A stretch of 64,000 bases of DNA from Fontisphaera persica (GTDB lineage Bacteria > Verrucomicrobiota > Verrucomicrobiia > Limisphaerales > Fontisphaeraceae). Location of the stretch: assembly GCF_024832785.1 (NCBI RefSeq), contig NZ_CP116615.1:186001-250000 (forward strand). The letters are read 5' to 3'. The notes beneath the pieces were generated by a model that saw only the letters and a program-made list of their open reading frames with translations, did not search any database and was not told the origin of the DNA. The translations under genes and the position numbers were made by a program. This document shows, one piece after another, positions 19,750 to 29,909 of this stretch (the stretch's first letter is position 1; each line of letters begins with the position of its first letter).

Positions 19750-20907
19750 ATGAAAAAGTTAAAAACATATTCAACTACATTTCTTTTATATTATCAAAAA
19801 TATCAAACAAGGTTGAATTTATTATTACAGGCCAGAAATATGTGAAAATATCGTGTTATGGGCCCAAGACCGTGGCTGGAATATTCAAAAATTCATGAAC
19901 CATTTATTATTGATTAACCGATTCCAACAGATATTGTAAACAATAAAAGACTAAACGCTTTGTTCCAGGTTGTCAATGGTTTGGGATTTCCAAGCCAGTT
20001 CGTTGTTACGATTCCTAATGCGAGCGTAATCGGAGATAAAGGTATGGTTGTTCTTCAAGAGGGAGCATTTCTTGCTGAAGGGCATTGGCGTGTTTGGAAT
20101 GTTATAAATTCAATCGAGTATAATAAGCTAGTATATTATAAACCACCAAAAATACTTGGCGGAGACTGGTTTTGTCTGATGGGTCATTGGCAACAGAATT
20201 ACCATCATTGGCTTTGGGACGAGATACCTAAAATATATACGTCATTAAAATATCTGCCTAATGGTGTTAGGTTTATTGCATCAAAATCATTAAGCAGTGT
20301 ACAGCTTGAAACTTTAAGATGTCTAGAAATAAAGGAAGAAAACATATATTACCAATCATATGATGAACAATGTCGTGTGGAAAAATTATGGTTTGCTACT
20401 CCGCTCGGACACTCAGAAAGCGCGCAACCTCACCTAGGGTTGCAAATATTTTAAGAGAGCTTTTTCATAAAAATATAATATAAAAAAGGAAATCATAATA
20501 AAAGACTATATATATCACGAAGGAATGCTAAGTATCGGAGGGTTATAAATGAGAATGAAATATACGGTATATTGAAAGAATATAATTTTGAGATAATAAC
20601 ACCAGAATGCTTAAGCTTTAAGGAACAAGTTGAATTATTTGCAAGTGCGAATGTGGTGGTAGCTCCGCATGGAGCTGGGCTTACAAACATGATGTTCATG
20701 TTTCCTGGAGGCGAAATAATTGAACTGCACGGTCCAAGTGTAACAAGATTTCATTATTGGATGATGGCAAACATATTGGGACATAAATATTATTGCTTTG
20801 TCGGGCATGAAAAGTTGAATCATAGGGATAAGATTATTGAAAGCGAGCCATCGTTTTATGTTGATTATGACAATTTAAAGCGCTTAATAAAGAAGGTAAT
20901 AAAATAA
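19750..20907 (+). pseudogene. GT61/DUF563 glycosyltransferase pseudogene
   Basis: The best open parts are 19960-20454 and 20572-20907. The first has GDWFCLMGHWQQNYHHWLWD and EIPKIYTSLKYL, the second ANVVVAPHGAGLTNMMFMFP and GGEIIELHGP, which are GT61 hallmarks. The linker 20455-20570 carries YISRRNAKYRRVINENEI only after frame changes and contains stops. The 5' portion from ATG 19750 is also broken. The arrangement resembles the C-terminal half of the intact GT2-GT61 protein at 12149-14299 (LYISRNDANTRRVLNE there), so the two are related. It would act in glycan assembly if intact. Confidence 0.78.
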
Positions 20908-20908
20908 T

Positions 20909-21636
20909 ATGATTAAAAAATACTCAGCGAAACATGTGCAGCAATATGCTGGAGATTGCTATACGTATTAAGAAATAAAAATTATGTCAAGCTTAAGAGG
21001 GAAGAATTTAGATGCATGAACATTTCATTTTCAGAACTTGGGAGGATCTTTTAATTGCTAGTTATTTTCAAAAATATCAGAAAAATAAAAACATTTATAC
21101 GTAGATGCCGGAGCGTATGATCCGGTGAAATTATCAACAACATTACTGTTTCATAAAATGGGCTGGGAAGGAATCAATATAGATGCCGATGAAAATAAAA
21201 TACAAAAATTTAAACATGAAAGACCTAATGCATTTAACTATAGGGCTGTATTGTCAGATAGAAGGCGCATAGTTAAATACGCCGAATACCCAATGTCAGC
21301 AACAAACAGAATTATAATGGAAGATGATATAAATAATATATCTCTATGTGGAGAAAAGCCCATAAGAACAACCGATGTCGAAACCATTACATTAAATGAC
21401 GTTATTGAAGAATCACCATTTAAGAATTGGCTAATAGATTATTTGAATATCGATTGCGAAGGACATGATTACCAAGTATTATGCGGTCTCGATATTAAAA
21501 ATATTCTCCTAGAGTAATTAGCATTGAAGCATGGACAAGAAATGATAAGAAGAAAATTATTGAATACCTCGAATTGCATGGGTATGAGATAGACGCTGTT
21601 ATGCGGCACACAATCATATTTGTTAAAAATATATAA
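20909..21636 (+). pseudogene. FkbM-family methyltransferase pseudogene
   Basis: It begins at ATG 20909, 1 nt after the GT61 relic. Fragments in several frames: EDLLIASYFQKYQKNKNIY, then VDAGAYDPVKLSTTLLFHK (the SAM-binding V-D-x-G-A motif), MGWEGINIDADENKIQKF, and WLIDYLNIDCEGHDYQVL (the conserved D-x-E-G block). After an apparent lost A near 21500 it continues with PRVISIEAWTRND and ends at 21636. FkbM enzymes O-methylate sugars or other substrates. The longest open frame (21125-21517) covers only the middle of the domain, so no functional enzyme is expected. Confidence 0.8.
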
Positions 21637-21689
21637 ATGAACCCTCTGCGAAACAAGTTTTTAATGAGTTGTTCATCATCTAAATTATC

Positions 21690-22454
21690 ATCTTGTATTC
21701 TAGGGCGAGCTATTCCATGGCGCTTTCAGGTCACCCGGCCCCTTGGCGGCCTGGCCGGTGGCCTCTGGCGGACCCTTCTTGGCCCGCCCAGGCACACCAC
21801 TTCAGCCCGCGGCTACTTTTACCAGCTTGTTTCATGTTCCAACAAAGACGCTTGAACTCCAATTCCAGCCGGTTGGGCTCCCGCCCCAGGTAGCGCACCC
21901 TCCGCTATCCGGCCCAGTGTTTCATCCTCCCAAGCACCCGCTCCACCCCGCTCAGCATCCGGCTCAGCACCCAGTTGAATGCCCGCTGCCCCGGCAGCAG
22001 CTTCTCCCTGCGCCTCGCTCGTTGGAGGATCCCGTTGGCCATCTGGTGTTTCACGCACCACTGTCTTTGCGATTCCCCCAGTACGCCTTGTCGGCTACCA
22101 CCATCTGTTCATCCCCCACCGCCACCCGCGCAAACTCCCGACTGTCATGCAAGTAGGCCCCCGTCAGGCTCACCCGGCGGATCACCAAGTGCGTCCGATC
22201 CACCCCCACATGCTCCTTTTAGCCGTAGTGCGGCTGGCCACGCTTGACCGTAAAACGGGCGTCCGGATCGCCCGTCGTCCCCGCTCTCCGGGAAGGCAGT
22301 ACCGCGTTGCCTGCACAAAGGTGGCGTCCACCAAAGTGCAGGTCTTCAAAATCAACCCCCGCTCTTCCTGCGGTTGGTTGCGGTTGGCTTTTTCATGTGC
22401 ACGGTGTTTCTACCGCACCCGCCCCCGGGTGTCCATCAAACCGGGGCAAGCCCA
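21690..22454 (-). mobile_element. IS5-family transposase relic C carrying an IS3-type end
   Basis: On the minus strand from about 22365 down to 21850 it reads DPDARFTVKRGQPHYG, stop, KEHVGVDRTHLVIRRVSLTG, YLHDSREFARVAVGDEQMVV and ADKAYWGNRKDSGA, stop. After a frame change it reads FNWVLSRMLSGVERVLGRMK, and YLGREPNRLELEFKRLCWN follows a stop. These are DDE blocks of IS5-type transposases; the N-terminal part is missing. Its outer end at 22454-22370 is not IS5-specific: about 90 bp match the left end of IS3 relics A and B (GGGCTTGCCCCGGTTTGATG inverted, then the GTAGAAACACCGTGCACATG segment). It is dead and appears chimeric. No gene is seen in 22455-22617. Confidence 0.78.
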
Positions 22455-22617
22455 TCTACAACTCCATTAAATTCGTTAAGTATGGTGTTGGTTCGCGAAG
22501 TGGAGGCCTCTTTTTTCGGTTAGTTGTCATTCGTATAAGCGACATGGAAACATATTTTCAAACTTTTGCTGAAGATTTTGCAGGGATTTCATAAAATTAA
22601 ATGGGCCACTGAAAAAT

Positions 22618-23719
22618 ATGCCTAAACGCGTATTAATCAGACCTTCGACTTGGAATTATAAGTTAAAGAATGCAATGTTTGAGCAAGGTACTTGTTATCA
22701 AGGTTTGTATAAGAATGCATTTGCCTTATGGAGAAAAAGGCAAACGAGTGCGGCTATACTATTGATACATGGGATGTACACCCTATTGAAAGTGCTCATG
22801 TTTTATGGTTTATTGATTTTCCGAGAGAGCGTAAAGAACTCACGAACGTTAAGAAAAGAAACCCAAAAGCTAAGTATATTCTACAAATATTGGAAAGCCC
22901 AACACTTGGACCGCATTTTTTGAAAATAAAAACTACGAGCATTTTGATGTTGTTTTGTCATATAATAGAAATATATCAAATGAAAAGCGAATATTCAGCT
23001 ATTGCCTGCCCAATACAATTATATTAAACGATGACTTCGTTCCTTTTAATAGACGAAAAATGAGCTGCATGATTAACACTAATCGCATTGAAGGTTATTT
23101 TGCCATACGACAAAAAGGAACTGGAGGATTACCAGGACTCGGGCCATTACTAGGGGATGGCATGTAACCTTGCGTTCTATGTTTTTTCCAGCACAAGGTG
23201 AGTTATATAGTTGGAGGCGTAAACTGGCAAGATGTGCTGAAGCAATGGATACAGAACTATTGCATGTCTATGGTCCTGGTTGGAATGGAGAACAGATATC
23301 GTGGTTTCCGTGGTACCTGAATAGGCCATATAAAAATTGTGTAAAGGGCAAGATTACGGAAAATAAGATGATAATCATAAAAACTATCGATTTTGCATTT
23401 CTGTTGAAAACTATCGTGGTAATAAATGTTATATATCCGAAAAATATTTGATGCGCTTTTTGCAGGAAGTGTTCCGGTATATTTAGGAGAAGAACGAATA
23501 ACAGATTATATTCCATCGGAATGCTTTGTAGATGTTCGTAAATATAAAAGCATTAAAGAGCTGTTACTGTACATAAAGTATTGTCCTGAGCATGAATGGC
23601 AGAGAATGTATGATGCTGGACAGGAATTTATAAGGAGTGAGAAAATAAGACCGTTCACGGATGAGGCGTTTGCGGAAAGGATGATGGAGGTATTAAAAAC
23701 TGTCGCACCTATTGAATAA
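22618..23719 (+). pseudogene. GT10 (fucosyltransferase-like) pseudogene, second in window
   Basis: It starts at ATG 22618 (PKRVLIRPSTWNYKLKN). The frame changes near 22730 (CGYTIDTWDVHPIESAHVLW), and there are further breaks between 22920 and 23400. The diagnostic donor-binding block comes at about 23385-23500 in two frames: FCISVENYRG, then KIFDALFAGSVPVYLGEERI, followed by TDYIPSECFVDVRKYKS and a GT10-like C-terminus ending at 23719. At least four lesions are needed to explain it. It is distinct from the GT10 relic at 838-1766 in motif details. The locus therefore once carried two fucosyltransferase-type genes, and both are now broken. Confidence 0.78.
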
Positions 23720-23725
23720 TCCAGC

Positions 23726-24647
23726 ATGGCTGAACAGGTGGATATATCCGTCATCATTCCAACATGGCGGAGATTAGACAAACTGAAAATATGCATTGAA
23801 AACATAGAGCAATGCAACCCATGTCCGCGAGAAATATTAATCCATGTTGATGCGAATGATGATTCTACAACAGAATATTTGAAGCAGTATAAGTCCACGT
23901 GGTTGCGGTGGAGTCAAAGCCAGGAGACACGCGGCCCTGGCGGCGGTCGAAATTGGTTAATAGCAAACGCAACATGTGAGCTGTTATGTGGACTGGATGA
24001 TGACTCCTGGCCAATTGATAACGATTTTTTGACAAAGCAGAAACCGTGATGAGAAAAATCCAAGCGCAGCGGTTATCACTATAAAGGAAATTCGGAGGGG
24101 AGACACTAAGATGCCTTGTGAAGGAGGCATGAAACGGGTATCGAGTTTTCAGAATTGCGCATGTTTAATACGCAAAAGTGCTTTCATGCAGATTCGGGGC
24201 TTTGTTCCCTTAAGGTATGCTTACGGAATGGAGGAGGCGGATGTTGCTCTTCAATTGATGGACAAGGGCTGGGAGATATGGCGATACGATGGATTGCGGG
24301 TCTTCCATGACACTGATTTGAAGCATCAGGCGTCGACAGAAATCAATGCCGCACATATTACAAATACTGCTCTGCTAGCCTTCCTGCGGTATCCGTTGGC
24401 TTTTTGGCCGCTTGGACTCATGCAGACATTTAACCGTGTGTGGTATGCAATAAGGCAACGAAGGTACTCGGGGATAATCAAAGGGTTGGGACAAATACCT
24501 TCTACATGTTGGAAATACCGGAAATACCGCCAAGTAGTGCAAGTTGCAACGATAAGGCTTAGCCGCAAATTGGCCAAAAGGCAACACCATGCTCCCGTAG
24601 GAAGTGGAGAAGTTGGTAGCACTTTCCAAAAAGAGTGCGAACCTTGA
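23726..24647 (+). pseudogene. GT2 family glycosyltransferase pseudogene
   Basis: It starts at ATG 23726: VDISVIIPTWRRLDKLKICI and LIHVDANDDSTTEYL are a standard GT2 N-terminus, with ETRGPGGGRNWLIANATCE and GLDDDSWP next. The frame fails at about 24030-24055 and resumes from about 24060 in another frame: SFQNCACLIRKSAFMQIRGF, AYGMEEADVALQLMDKGWEI (the acceptor-side E-D-x-D-like block), then HDTDLKHQ. The joined protein would be about 305 residues. It ends at 24647, overlapping the GTG start of the next, intact GT4 gene. With only about two lesions, it is the least damaged gene of the 14-24 kb graveyard. Confidence 0.8.
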
Positions 24648-25900
24648 ATAATACTTTTCGCGATTTAAGTGAAATGGATATGTATTCAGCGAGGAGCCCG
24701 AGAACATTATGCCATACCCGGGCATTGAAATCTGCCAACAGGCTGGAGTGTTTAATGACCGAGTTTTATGCCCACTGGTGTCTAGAAACGATAGGAGCAA
24801 ATGCCCCATGGGGCGTGATCAAACGTTTAGCAACACGGCGGAACAATCAATTGGATGATGCAAAAGTCATCTCTTGGAACGCCGGGGCATTGTGGAGGGA
24901 ATTGAACTGCCCCAAAAAAAACCGATACGAGCACTATTTAAGTGAAAATGCATGGTTTGGGACTCAGTGCCTTCGATGGTTGCAAAAGAACAAACCCCGT
25001 GTGTCAAAACACACGGTTATATTTTCATATAGCGGCACGGCAATAGAGGTGTTTAAATGGGCAAAGTTCCAAGGTGCTAGAACAGTGCTCGGGATGATTG
25101 ACCCGGGGCGGGTTGAACAGGAGATAGTGCGAGAGGAGGCAGCACGCTGGCCAGGATGGGAGAAAGAACGAGATGTAGCGCCTGAATTGTACAATCAACG
25201 GCGCATTGAGGAATGCAGAATTGCAGATGTCATTGTGGTCAATTCGAGGTGGTCTTTGGAATGCCTAGAAAAACAAGGCGTGCCCCCAAAAAAAATATTT
25301 GTTATTCCCTTATGTTACGAGTCTGCGAGGGAGGAAGCTGATTTTAGGAGGCATTACAAAGGTTCACTTTGGGATCAGGGAGTGCGCCCATTCACGGTAT
25401 TGTTCCTCGGTCAAGTCATCTTACGCAAAGGTATTCAATACCTGATACAGGCAGCGAAACATCCTGATTTGGCTGAAGTGGTTTTTGATGTGGTTGGTCC
25501 TGTGGGTATAACAGAAGCTGCCATCAGGAGCGCGCCATGCAACATGCGATTTCATGGGATTGCAAGTCGGACCGATGTATCTGAATGGTATAGGCGTGCC
25601 GACCTATTTGTTTTGCCGACAATATCAGATGGATTTGCCATAACGCAAATTGAGGCAATGGCTCATGGATTGCCGGTGATAGCTACTCCCAATTGTGGGG
25701 AGGTGGTACGTGATGGGGAGGATGGGCTGATAGTCCCAGTTAGAGATTCCAATGCATTAGTTGAGGCCATACTGCGTTTTGTTAAAGATCCGAGTTTTCA
25801 CAACAAATGCCGGGAGCAGGCCATGATTCGTAGCAGGGATTTCACCTTGCACGTATTGCAGAATAAGCTAATTGAATTGGAGAAAATGTTGGAAATTTAA
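24635..25900 (+). CDS. GT4 family glycosyltransferase
   Basis: A 421-residue GT-B enzyme. The C-terminal donor domain shows FTVLFLGQVILRKGIQYLIQ (about residues 250-269), FHGIASRTDVSEWYRRADLF, and ISDGFAITQIEAMAHGLPVI with the E-x7-E-like pair, then NCGEVVRDGEDGLIVP. The GTG start at 24635 overlaps the end of the broken GT2 gene. The stop TAA shares its last base with the ATG of the polymerase gene. It is the first fully intact gene after the graveyard. Donor and acceptor sugars cannot be read from the sequence. Confidence 0.88.
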   Translation: MRTLNNTFRDLSEMDMYSARSPRTLCHTRALKSANRLECLMTEFYAHWCLETIGANAPWGVIKRLATRRNNQLDDAKVISWNAGALWRELNCPKKNRYEHYLSENAWFGTQCLRWLQKNKPRVSKHTVIFSYSGTAIEVFKWAKFQGARTVLGMIDPGRVEQEIVREEAARWPGWEKERDVAPELYNQRRIEECRIADVIVVNSRWSLECLEKQGVPPKKIFVIPLCYESAREEADFRRHYKGSLWDQGVRPFTVLFLGQVILRKGIQYLIQAAKHPDLAEVVFDVVGPVGITEAAIRSAPCNMRFHGIASRTDVSEWYRRADLFVLPTISDGFAITQIEAMAHGLPVIATPNCGEVVRDGEDGLIVPVRDSNALVEAILRFVKDPSFHNKCREQAMIRSRDFTLHVLQNKLIELEKMLEI

Positions 25901-27324
25901 TGGATCCTTGGACAGCTAGCAGTGGGGATAATATAGCCCTTCCGACATCATTTTACGTCGCACTGGGATTGCTCGTAGTGTTGACTCTGGAGGCGGTGCG
26001 GAATTGGCGGCGATTGAGTGGGATGTTTGCATTGGTGTCCTATTTTACGGTGTTCTTGTGGTATATTGTGGATGTTCGCTATTCCGCAGAGCAATATGTG
26101 GGTATACCGATGGAGGATATTGAACTGGCCTTTTGGCAGGTATGTATTTTCCTGATAGGGTTTCGACTATTTTTACAAATAGCACGTCCATATGACAGAG
26201 AGGTGACCGGAATCACGGCAGAGATGTTGGCATCTCATTTACACGCCCGCAAGATGGCGGCAGCAATCGCTGTGTTGTGGGCGATATTATTTCTCTGGGG
26301 ATTGTTAAGGATGGAGGGAGATGTCATTGGAGCATTATATCCTGTGGGGGGAAGGTGGAGCCCTCATATGTGGGCGCGCGGGGCCATAGGCGGCACGTGG
26401 GATTGGCTTATTGCCGCAGGGGGTTACTTATATATATTTGTGTGTGGACTTATGGGGCTGTTATTTGTGCTTGTTAGAGACAGGGTTGTAAAGGGACAAA
26501 TGCTTGCCTTGATTGTAATATCCTGGCCCTATTTTTTCCTCCTTGGAACGAGAAATCAACTTTTAGCTGTCGTTTGCCCTGGCTTGTTTTCGTATCTGCT
26601 GCTCAGCAAGGCCAAGATGTGGAAAAAGTTAATAGGGTCAGCGGTAATGTTGGTGGTTTTAAATTTTTTAATGCTGGCAATGTTACAATTCAGACATTCA
26701 GGATTTCAGGAGTTTCTCAATGATCCCTTTGGATCATTGAAGCCTGATGTAAAGCATGAGGGGCTTAACATGATTCAAGAACTGGCCTTCATCAACGGAT
26801 TTTATCGGGTCGGACAGTTACAGCCAGAATATGGCCGGGAGTACATCGGGCAGGCCCTTAATTTTATCCCCAGGGCAATTTGGCCAGGAAAACCAACACT
26901 TAGCTTTGCCTACAGTGCATTAAGGGGACATGGCACATCAGAGGGGGGAGTGACAGCAACCATCAGCACGGGCTTGATTGGCCAGGGGGCTATTAACTTT
27001 GGAGAATTTCTTGGACCCATTGTCGCGGGTGCATTATTAGCAATATATGGTTATTTCCTGCTTAGGCAATGGCCACAACGAGGCCACCCTCTGCGGTTCT
27101 TCCTGTTTATCATGGGTCTGGCTTTGGTACCTAATATGGGACGGGAATTTACTCTGCTGGTGCTATGGCCGGTGGTGTTTGGTGCAATAACGCTGCGGGT
27201 ATTAGAAAATATTATACCTGCGATTATGTTTTCAAAAATTCCTGACACTAATACAGATCAAACGAAACCAGTGAAATGGCTACAGCCCCCAGCTTCGGGG
27301 TTTGCAAGGAAGGCAAAAATGTAA
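25900..27324 (+). CDS. wzy: Wzy-like O-antigen/oligosaccharide repeat-unit polymerase
   Basis: A 474-residue polytopic membrane protein with about ten hydrophobic segments (first at roughly 18-31, last at roughly 402-425) and a large loop around 250-330. Wzy proteins are poorly conserved, but the topology, size and position beside Wzx and glycosyltransferases fit, as do motifs such as RNWRRLSGMFALVSYFTVFL, FLLGTRNQLLAVVCPGLFSY and INFGEFLGPIVAGALLAIYG (a pattern common in oligosaccharide repeat unit polymerases). It would join lipid-linked repeat units on the periplasmic face. The start overlaps the preceding stop (TAATG). No signal peptide apart from the first membrane segment. Confidence 0.75.
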   Translation: MDPWTASSGDNIALPTSFYVALGLLVVLTLEAVRNWRRLSGMFALVSYFTVFLWYIVDVRYSAEQYVGIPMEDIELAFWQVCIFLIGFRLFLQIARPYDREVTGITAEMLASHLHARKMAAAIAVLWAILFLWGLLRMEGDVIGALYPVGGRWSPHMWARGAIGGTWDWLIAAGGYLYIFVCGLMGLLFVLVRDRVVKGQMLALIVISWPYFFLLGTRNQLLAVVCPGLFSYLLLSKAKMWKKLIGSAVMLVVLNFLMLAMLQFRHSGFQEFLNDPFGSLKPDVKHEGLNMIQELAFINGFYRVGQLQPEYGREYIGQALNFIPRAIWPGKPTLSFAYSALRGHGTSEGGVTATISTGLIGQGAINFGEFLGPIVAGALLAIYGYFLLRQWPQRGHPLRFFLFIMGLALVPNMGREFTLLVLWPVVFGAITLRVLENIIPAIMFSKIPDTNTDQTKPVKWLQPPASGFARKAKM

Positions 27325-27384
27325 GCTTGGCCGATTGACTTCGAGAATTATGACATAGAAGAAAGGCAACTTTTATTTGAGCCG

Positions 27385-28596
27385 ATGTCAAGTAAAGTAA
27401 TGAGCGGTAAATTAACAATAGCCATAATATTTCGCCGGTTTGGGCCATACCACATCGCCAGATTAGCAGCGGCCTCAAAATATTTCAATATTGCTGCGGT
27501 TGAATACGCCGTTGATGATAAAACTTATGACTGGGAGAGGGTTGACGACTGCAAAGGGATAACGTGTTATTATGTGACAACTGATTTGCCGAAAGGAATG
27601 CATAAAAAATATTTTGCCAGCCGCAGATTAAGCAAACTATTATCGGATATAAAACCTGCAGCCTGTGCCTTGCCCGGTTGGGCCATGGAAGAGTCGTTGA
27701 TGGGGCTAATATGGTGCAGAAGCAGGAATATCCCTGCCATTCTCATGTCGGAATCTACCGCAATAGATTACCATAGAACATGGTGGAAGGAATGGATAAA
27801 AAAACAGATAGCACGACAATTTTCCGCAGCATTAGTTGGGGGCACCCCTCATGCTGAATACGCACAAAAACTTGGCATTCCTCATGATAAAATATTTTTC
27901 GGATATGACGCAATTGATAATGAGTATTTTAAAGCCGAAGCTGTGACAATTCGAAAAATAAAAGATGAGTACCGAAGGCGGTATTCGTTGCCAGAAAATT
28001 ACTTTCTCGCGAGTGCCAGATTCATTGAAAAAAAAAATCTCATACGTTTAATTGATGCTTATGCTGGATATCATAGGCTTCAGAATGACGAAAAAAAGCA
28101 AGAGCGGTCACCCAATATAACAGAGAACAGCCATTGGCATTTAGTCGTACTTGGAGACGGGCCGATGCGGACTGAGCTGTTGGAAAAAACAAGGCAACAT
28201 GGTCTCGATCGTTATGTGATATTTCCAGGTTTCAGACAGTACCGAGATTTACCGGCATATTATGCATTGGCGAACGCATTTATTCATGCAAGCACCTCAG
28301 AACAATGGGGCCTCGTGGTCAACGAAGCGATGGCCTGCGGCCTGCCAGTGCTAGTATCCAACCGGTGCGGATGCGCTCGTGATTTGGTAGATGAAGGGAA
28401 AAATGGCTTATTATTTGATCCATATAAAACCGAGGAAATTACTCAATGCATGCAGTATATCGCCAGTCTCGACAACAATCTCCGTGCTGAGATGGGTGCA
28501 GCATCTCTTACCCTTATAGATAAATGGGGGGTTGATAGATTTGCGGATGGTCTAAAGGACGCAGTAGAATGTGCGCGAAACATATTAAAAGCATAG
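27385..28596 (+). CDS. GT4 family glycosyltransferase
   Basis: A 403-residue GT-B protein. The N-terminal domain opens IAIIFRRFGPYHIARLAAAS. The C-terminal domain has NYFLASARFIEKKNLIRLID, HLVVLGDGPMRTELLEKTRQ, ANAFIHASTSEQWGLVVNEA, and MACGLPVLVSNRCGCARDLV, which form the usual donor-nucleotide region of GT4 enzymes. The E-Q-W-G variant is seen in capsular glycosyltransferases. The start is ATG 27385 (an in-frame ATG at 27400 is possible). It follows the polymerase by 60 nt and is intact despite many A runs, in contrast to the pseudogenes upstream. Confidence 0.86.
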   Translation: MSSKVMSGKLTIAIIFRRFGPYHIARLAAASKYFNIAAVEYAVDDKTYDWERVDDCKGITCYYVTTDLPKGMHKKYFASRRLSKLLSDIKPAACALPGWAMEESLMGLIWCRSRNIPAILMSESTAIDYHRTWWKEWIKKQIARQFSAALVGGTPHAEYAQKLGIPHDKIFFGYDAIDNEYFKAEAVTIRKIKDEYRRRYSLPENYFLASARFIEKKNLIRLIDAYAGYHRLQNDEKKQERSPNITENSHWHLVVLGDGPMRTELLEKTRQHGLDRYVIFPGFRQYRDLPAYYALANAFIHASTSEQWGLVVNEAMACGLPVLVSNRCGCARDLVDEGKNGLLFDPYKTEEITQCMQYIASLDNNLRAEMGAASLTLIDKWGVDRFADGLKDAVECARNILKA

Positions 28597-28639
28597 TTAT
28601 TAATGAAAAACATATTATCTTAAGCATCCTGTGTCAGCT

Positions 28640-29899
28640 ATGAGGGTGGCAATTTTAACAAATTCAATATCAACTGCAGCGGGAGGAATGATGGATTGTG
28701 TTCGCATGTTATCTATTAAACTATGTGAAATGAATGGAATTGATGTCGAAGTATTGAGCATAGAGGATCAATTCTTTACGAAAAATAACATTCATTGGAG
28801 ACCTATACAACCCCGGCTTTTTAGTGCAATCGGGCCTTCATCCTTCAATTATTCTCCATCCTTGGCACGGTATTTAAGGAATAACAACTTTGATATATAT
28901 CATTCACACGGCTTATGGCAATATATTGGAGTAGCAACTTCAATGCAGGCAAAGCGAGCAAAAAAGCCACATGTGGTTACTCCTCAAGGCATGCTAGATC
29001 CGTGGGCATTAAAAAATTCAAATTGTAAAAAGCGTGTGGCTGAATTAATATATGAAAAAAGGAATATGAAGAATGCAAGCTGCCTTCATGCTGTATGTGA
29101 ATCCGAATATCAATCAATACGTAAATATGGATTAAAAAATGCTGTATGTATAATCCCCAATGGGGTTGAATTGATCAATGATGCAAATCATAATTCTCTG
29201 ATAACATCACTCGAAAAAATAATAAGAAAGAAAAAGTTGTTATTGTATCTGAGCAGAATTCATCCCAAAAAGGGTTTGGGAAATATTATAAAGGCATGGC
29301 ACACCGTTATCGGAGAAAAATGCAAAGAAGAAAAATGGTTATTAGGAATCGCTGGCTGGGATCAGGGAGGATACGAAGACGAAATCAAACGCCTTAGTGA
29401 AGATATGGGGATTCGATGGAGCGATGCGAAACCGTGGGGAACGGTCAAGCAATGGCAAGGAAATATTAATACGAGATTCAACCCTGATGGCGAAGGGACG
29501 AGTATTGTTTTTTTGGGACCTGCTTTTAATGAAAAGAAAGATGCATTATTTCGTTACAGCTCAGCCTTTATTCTACCATCCTACAGTGAGGGGATGCCAT
29601 TGGCGGTTTTGGAGGCCTGGTCATATGGTAAACCTGTCATCATGACTGAGGCGTGTAATTTGCCTGAGGGATTTACGGCAGGTGCGGCCATAAAGGTCGA
29701 GCCGGAGCCTGGAAGCATCGCAATGGGAATAAGGCAACTCATGGAAATGAGTGACAAAGAGAGGGAGATGATGGGCCAAAAAGGGCGGCGACTTGTAGAG
29801 CAGCGATTTACATGGCCTAAAATTGCCGAAGAAATGAAGTCTGTGTACGACTGGTTGTTAGGTGGTGGTCCACCGCCCAATTGCGTCATTTTATCTTGA
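28640..29899 (+). CDS. GT4 family glycosyltransferase
   Basis: A 419-residue GT-B protein beginning MRVAILTNSISTAAGGM; a GTG nine bases upstream (28631) is also in frame. N-terminal features include DIYHSHGLWQYIGVATSMQA and KPHVVTPQGMLDPWALKNS, typical of the colanic-acid/EpsF-like GT4 group. The donor domain has LLYLSRIHPKKGLGNIIKAW, VFLGPAFNEKKDALFRYSSA, and ILPSYSEGMPLAVLEAWSYG with KPVIMTEACNLPEGF. It is 43 nt after the preceding gene and 10 nt before the acetyltransferase. Specificity is unknown. Confidence 0.86.
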   Translation: MRVAILTNSISTAAGGMMDCVRMLSIKLCEMNGIDVEVLSIEDQFFTKNNIHWRPIQPRLFSAIGPSSFNYSPSLARYLRNNNFDIYHSHGLWQYIGVATSMQAKRAKKPHVVTPQGMLDPWALKNSNCKKRVAELIYEKRNMKNASCLHAVCESEYQSIRKYGLKNAVCIIPNGVELINDANHNSLITSLEKIIRKKKLLLYLSRIHPKKGLGNIIKAWHTVIGEKCKEEKWLLGIAGWDQGGYEDEIKRLSEDMGIRWSDAKPWGTVKQWQGNINTRFNPDGEGTSIVFLGPAFNEKKDALFRYSSAFILPSYSEGMPLAVLEAWSYGKPVIMTEACNLPEGFTAGAAIKVEPEPGSIAMGIRQLMEMSDKEREMMGQKGRRLVEQRFTWPKIAEEMKSVYDWLLGGGPPPNCVILS

Positions 29900-29909
29900 A
29901 TAATAAAAC

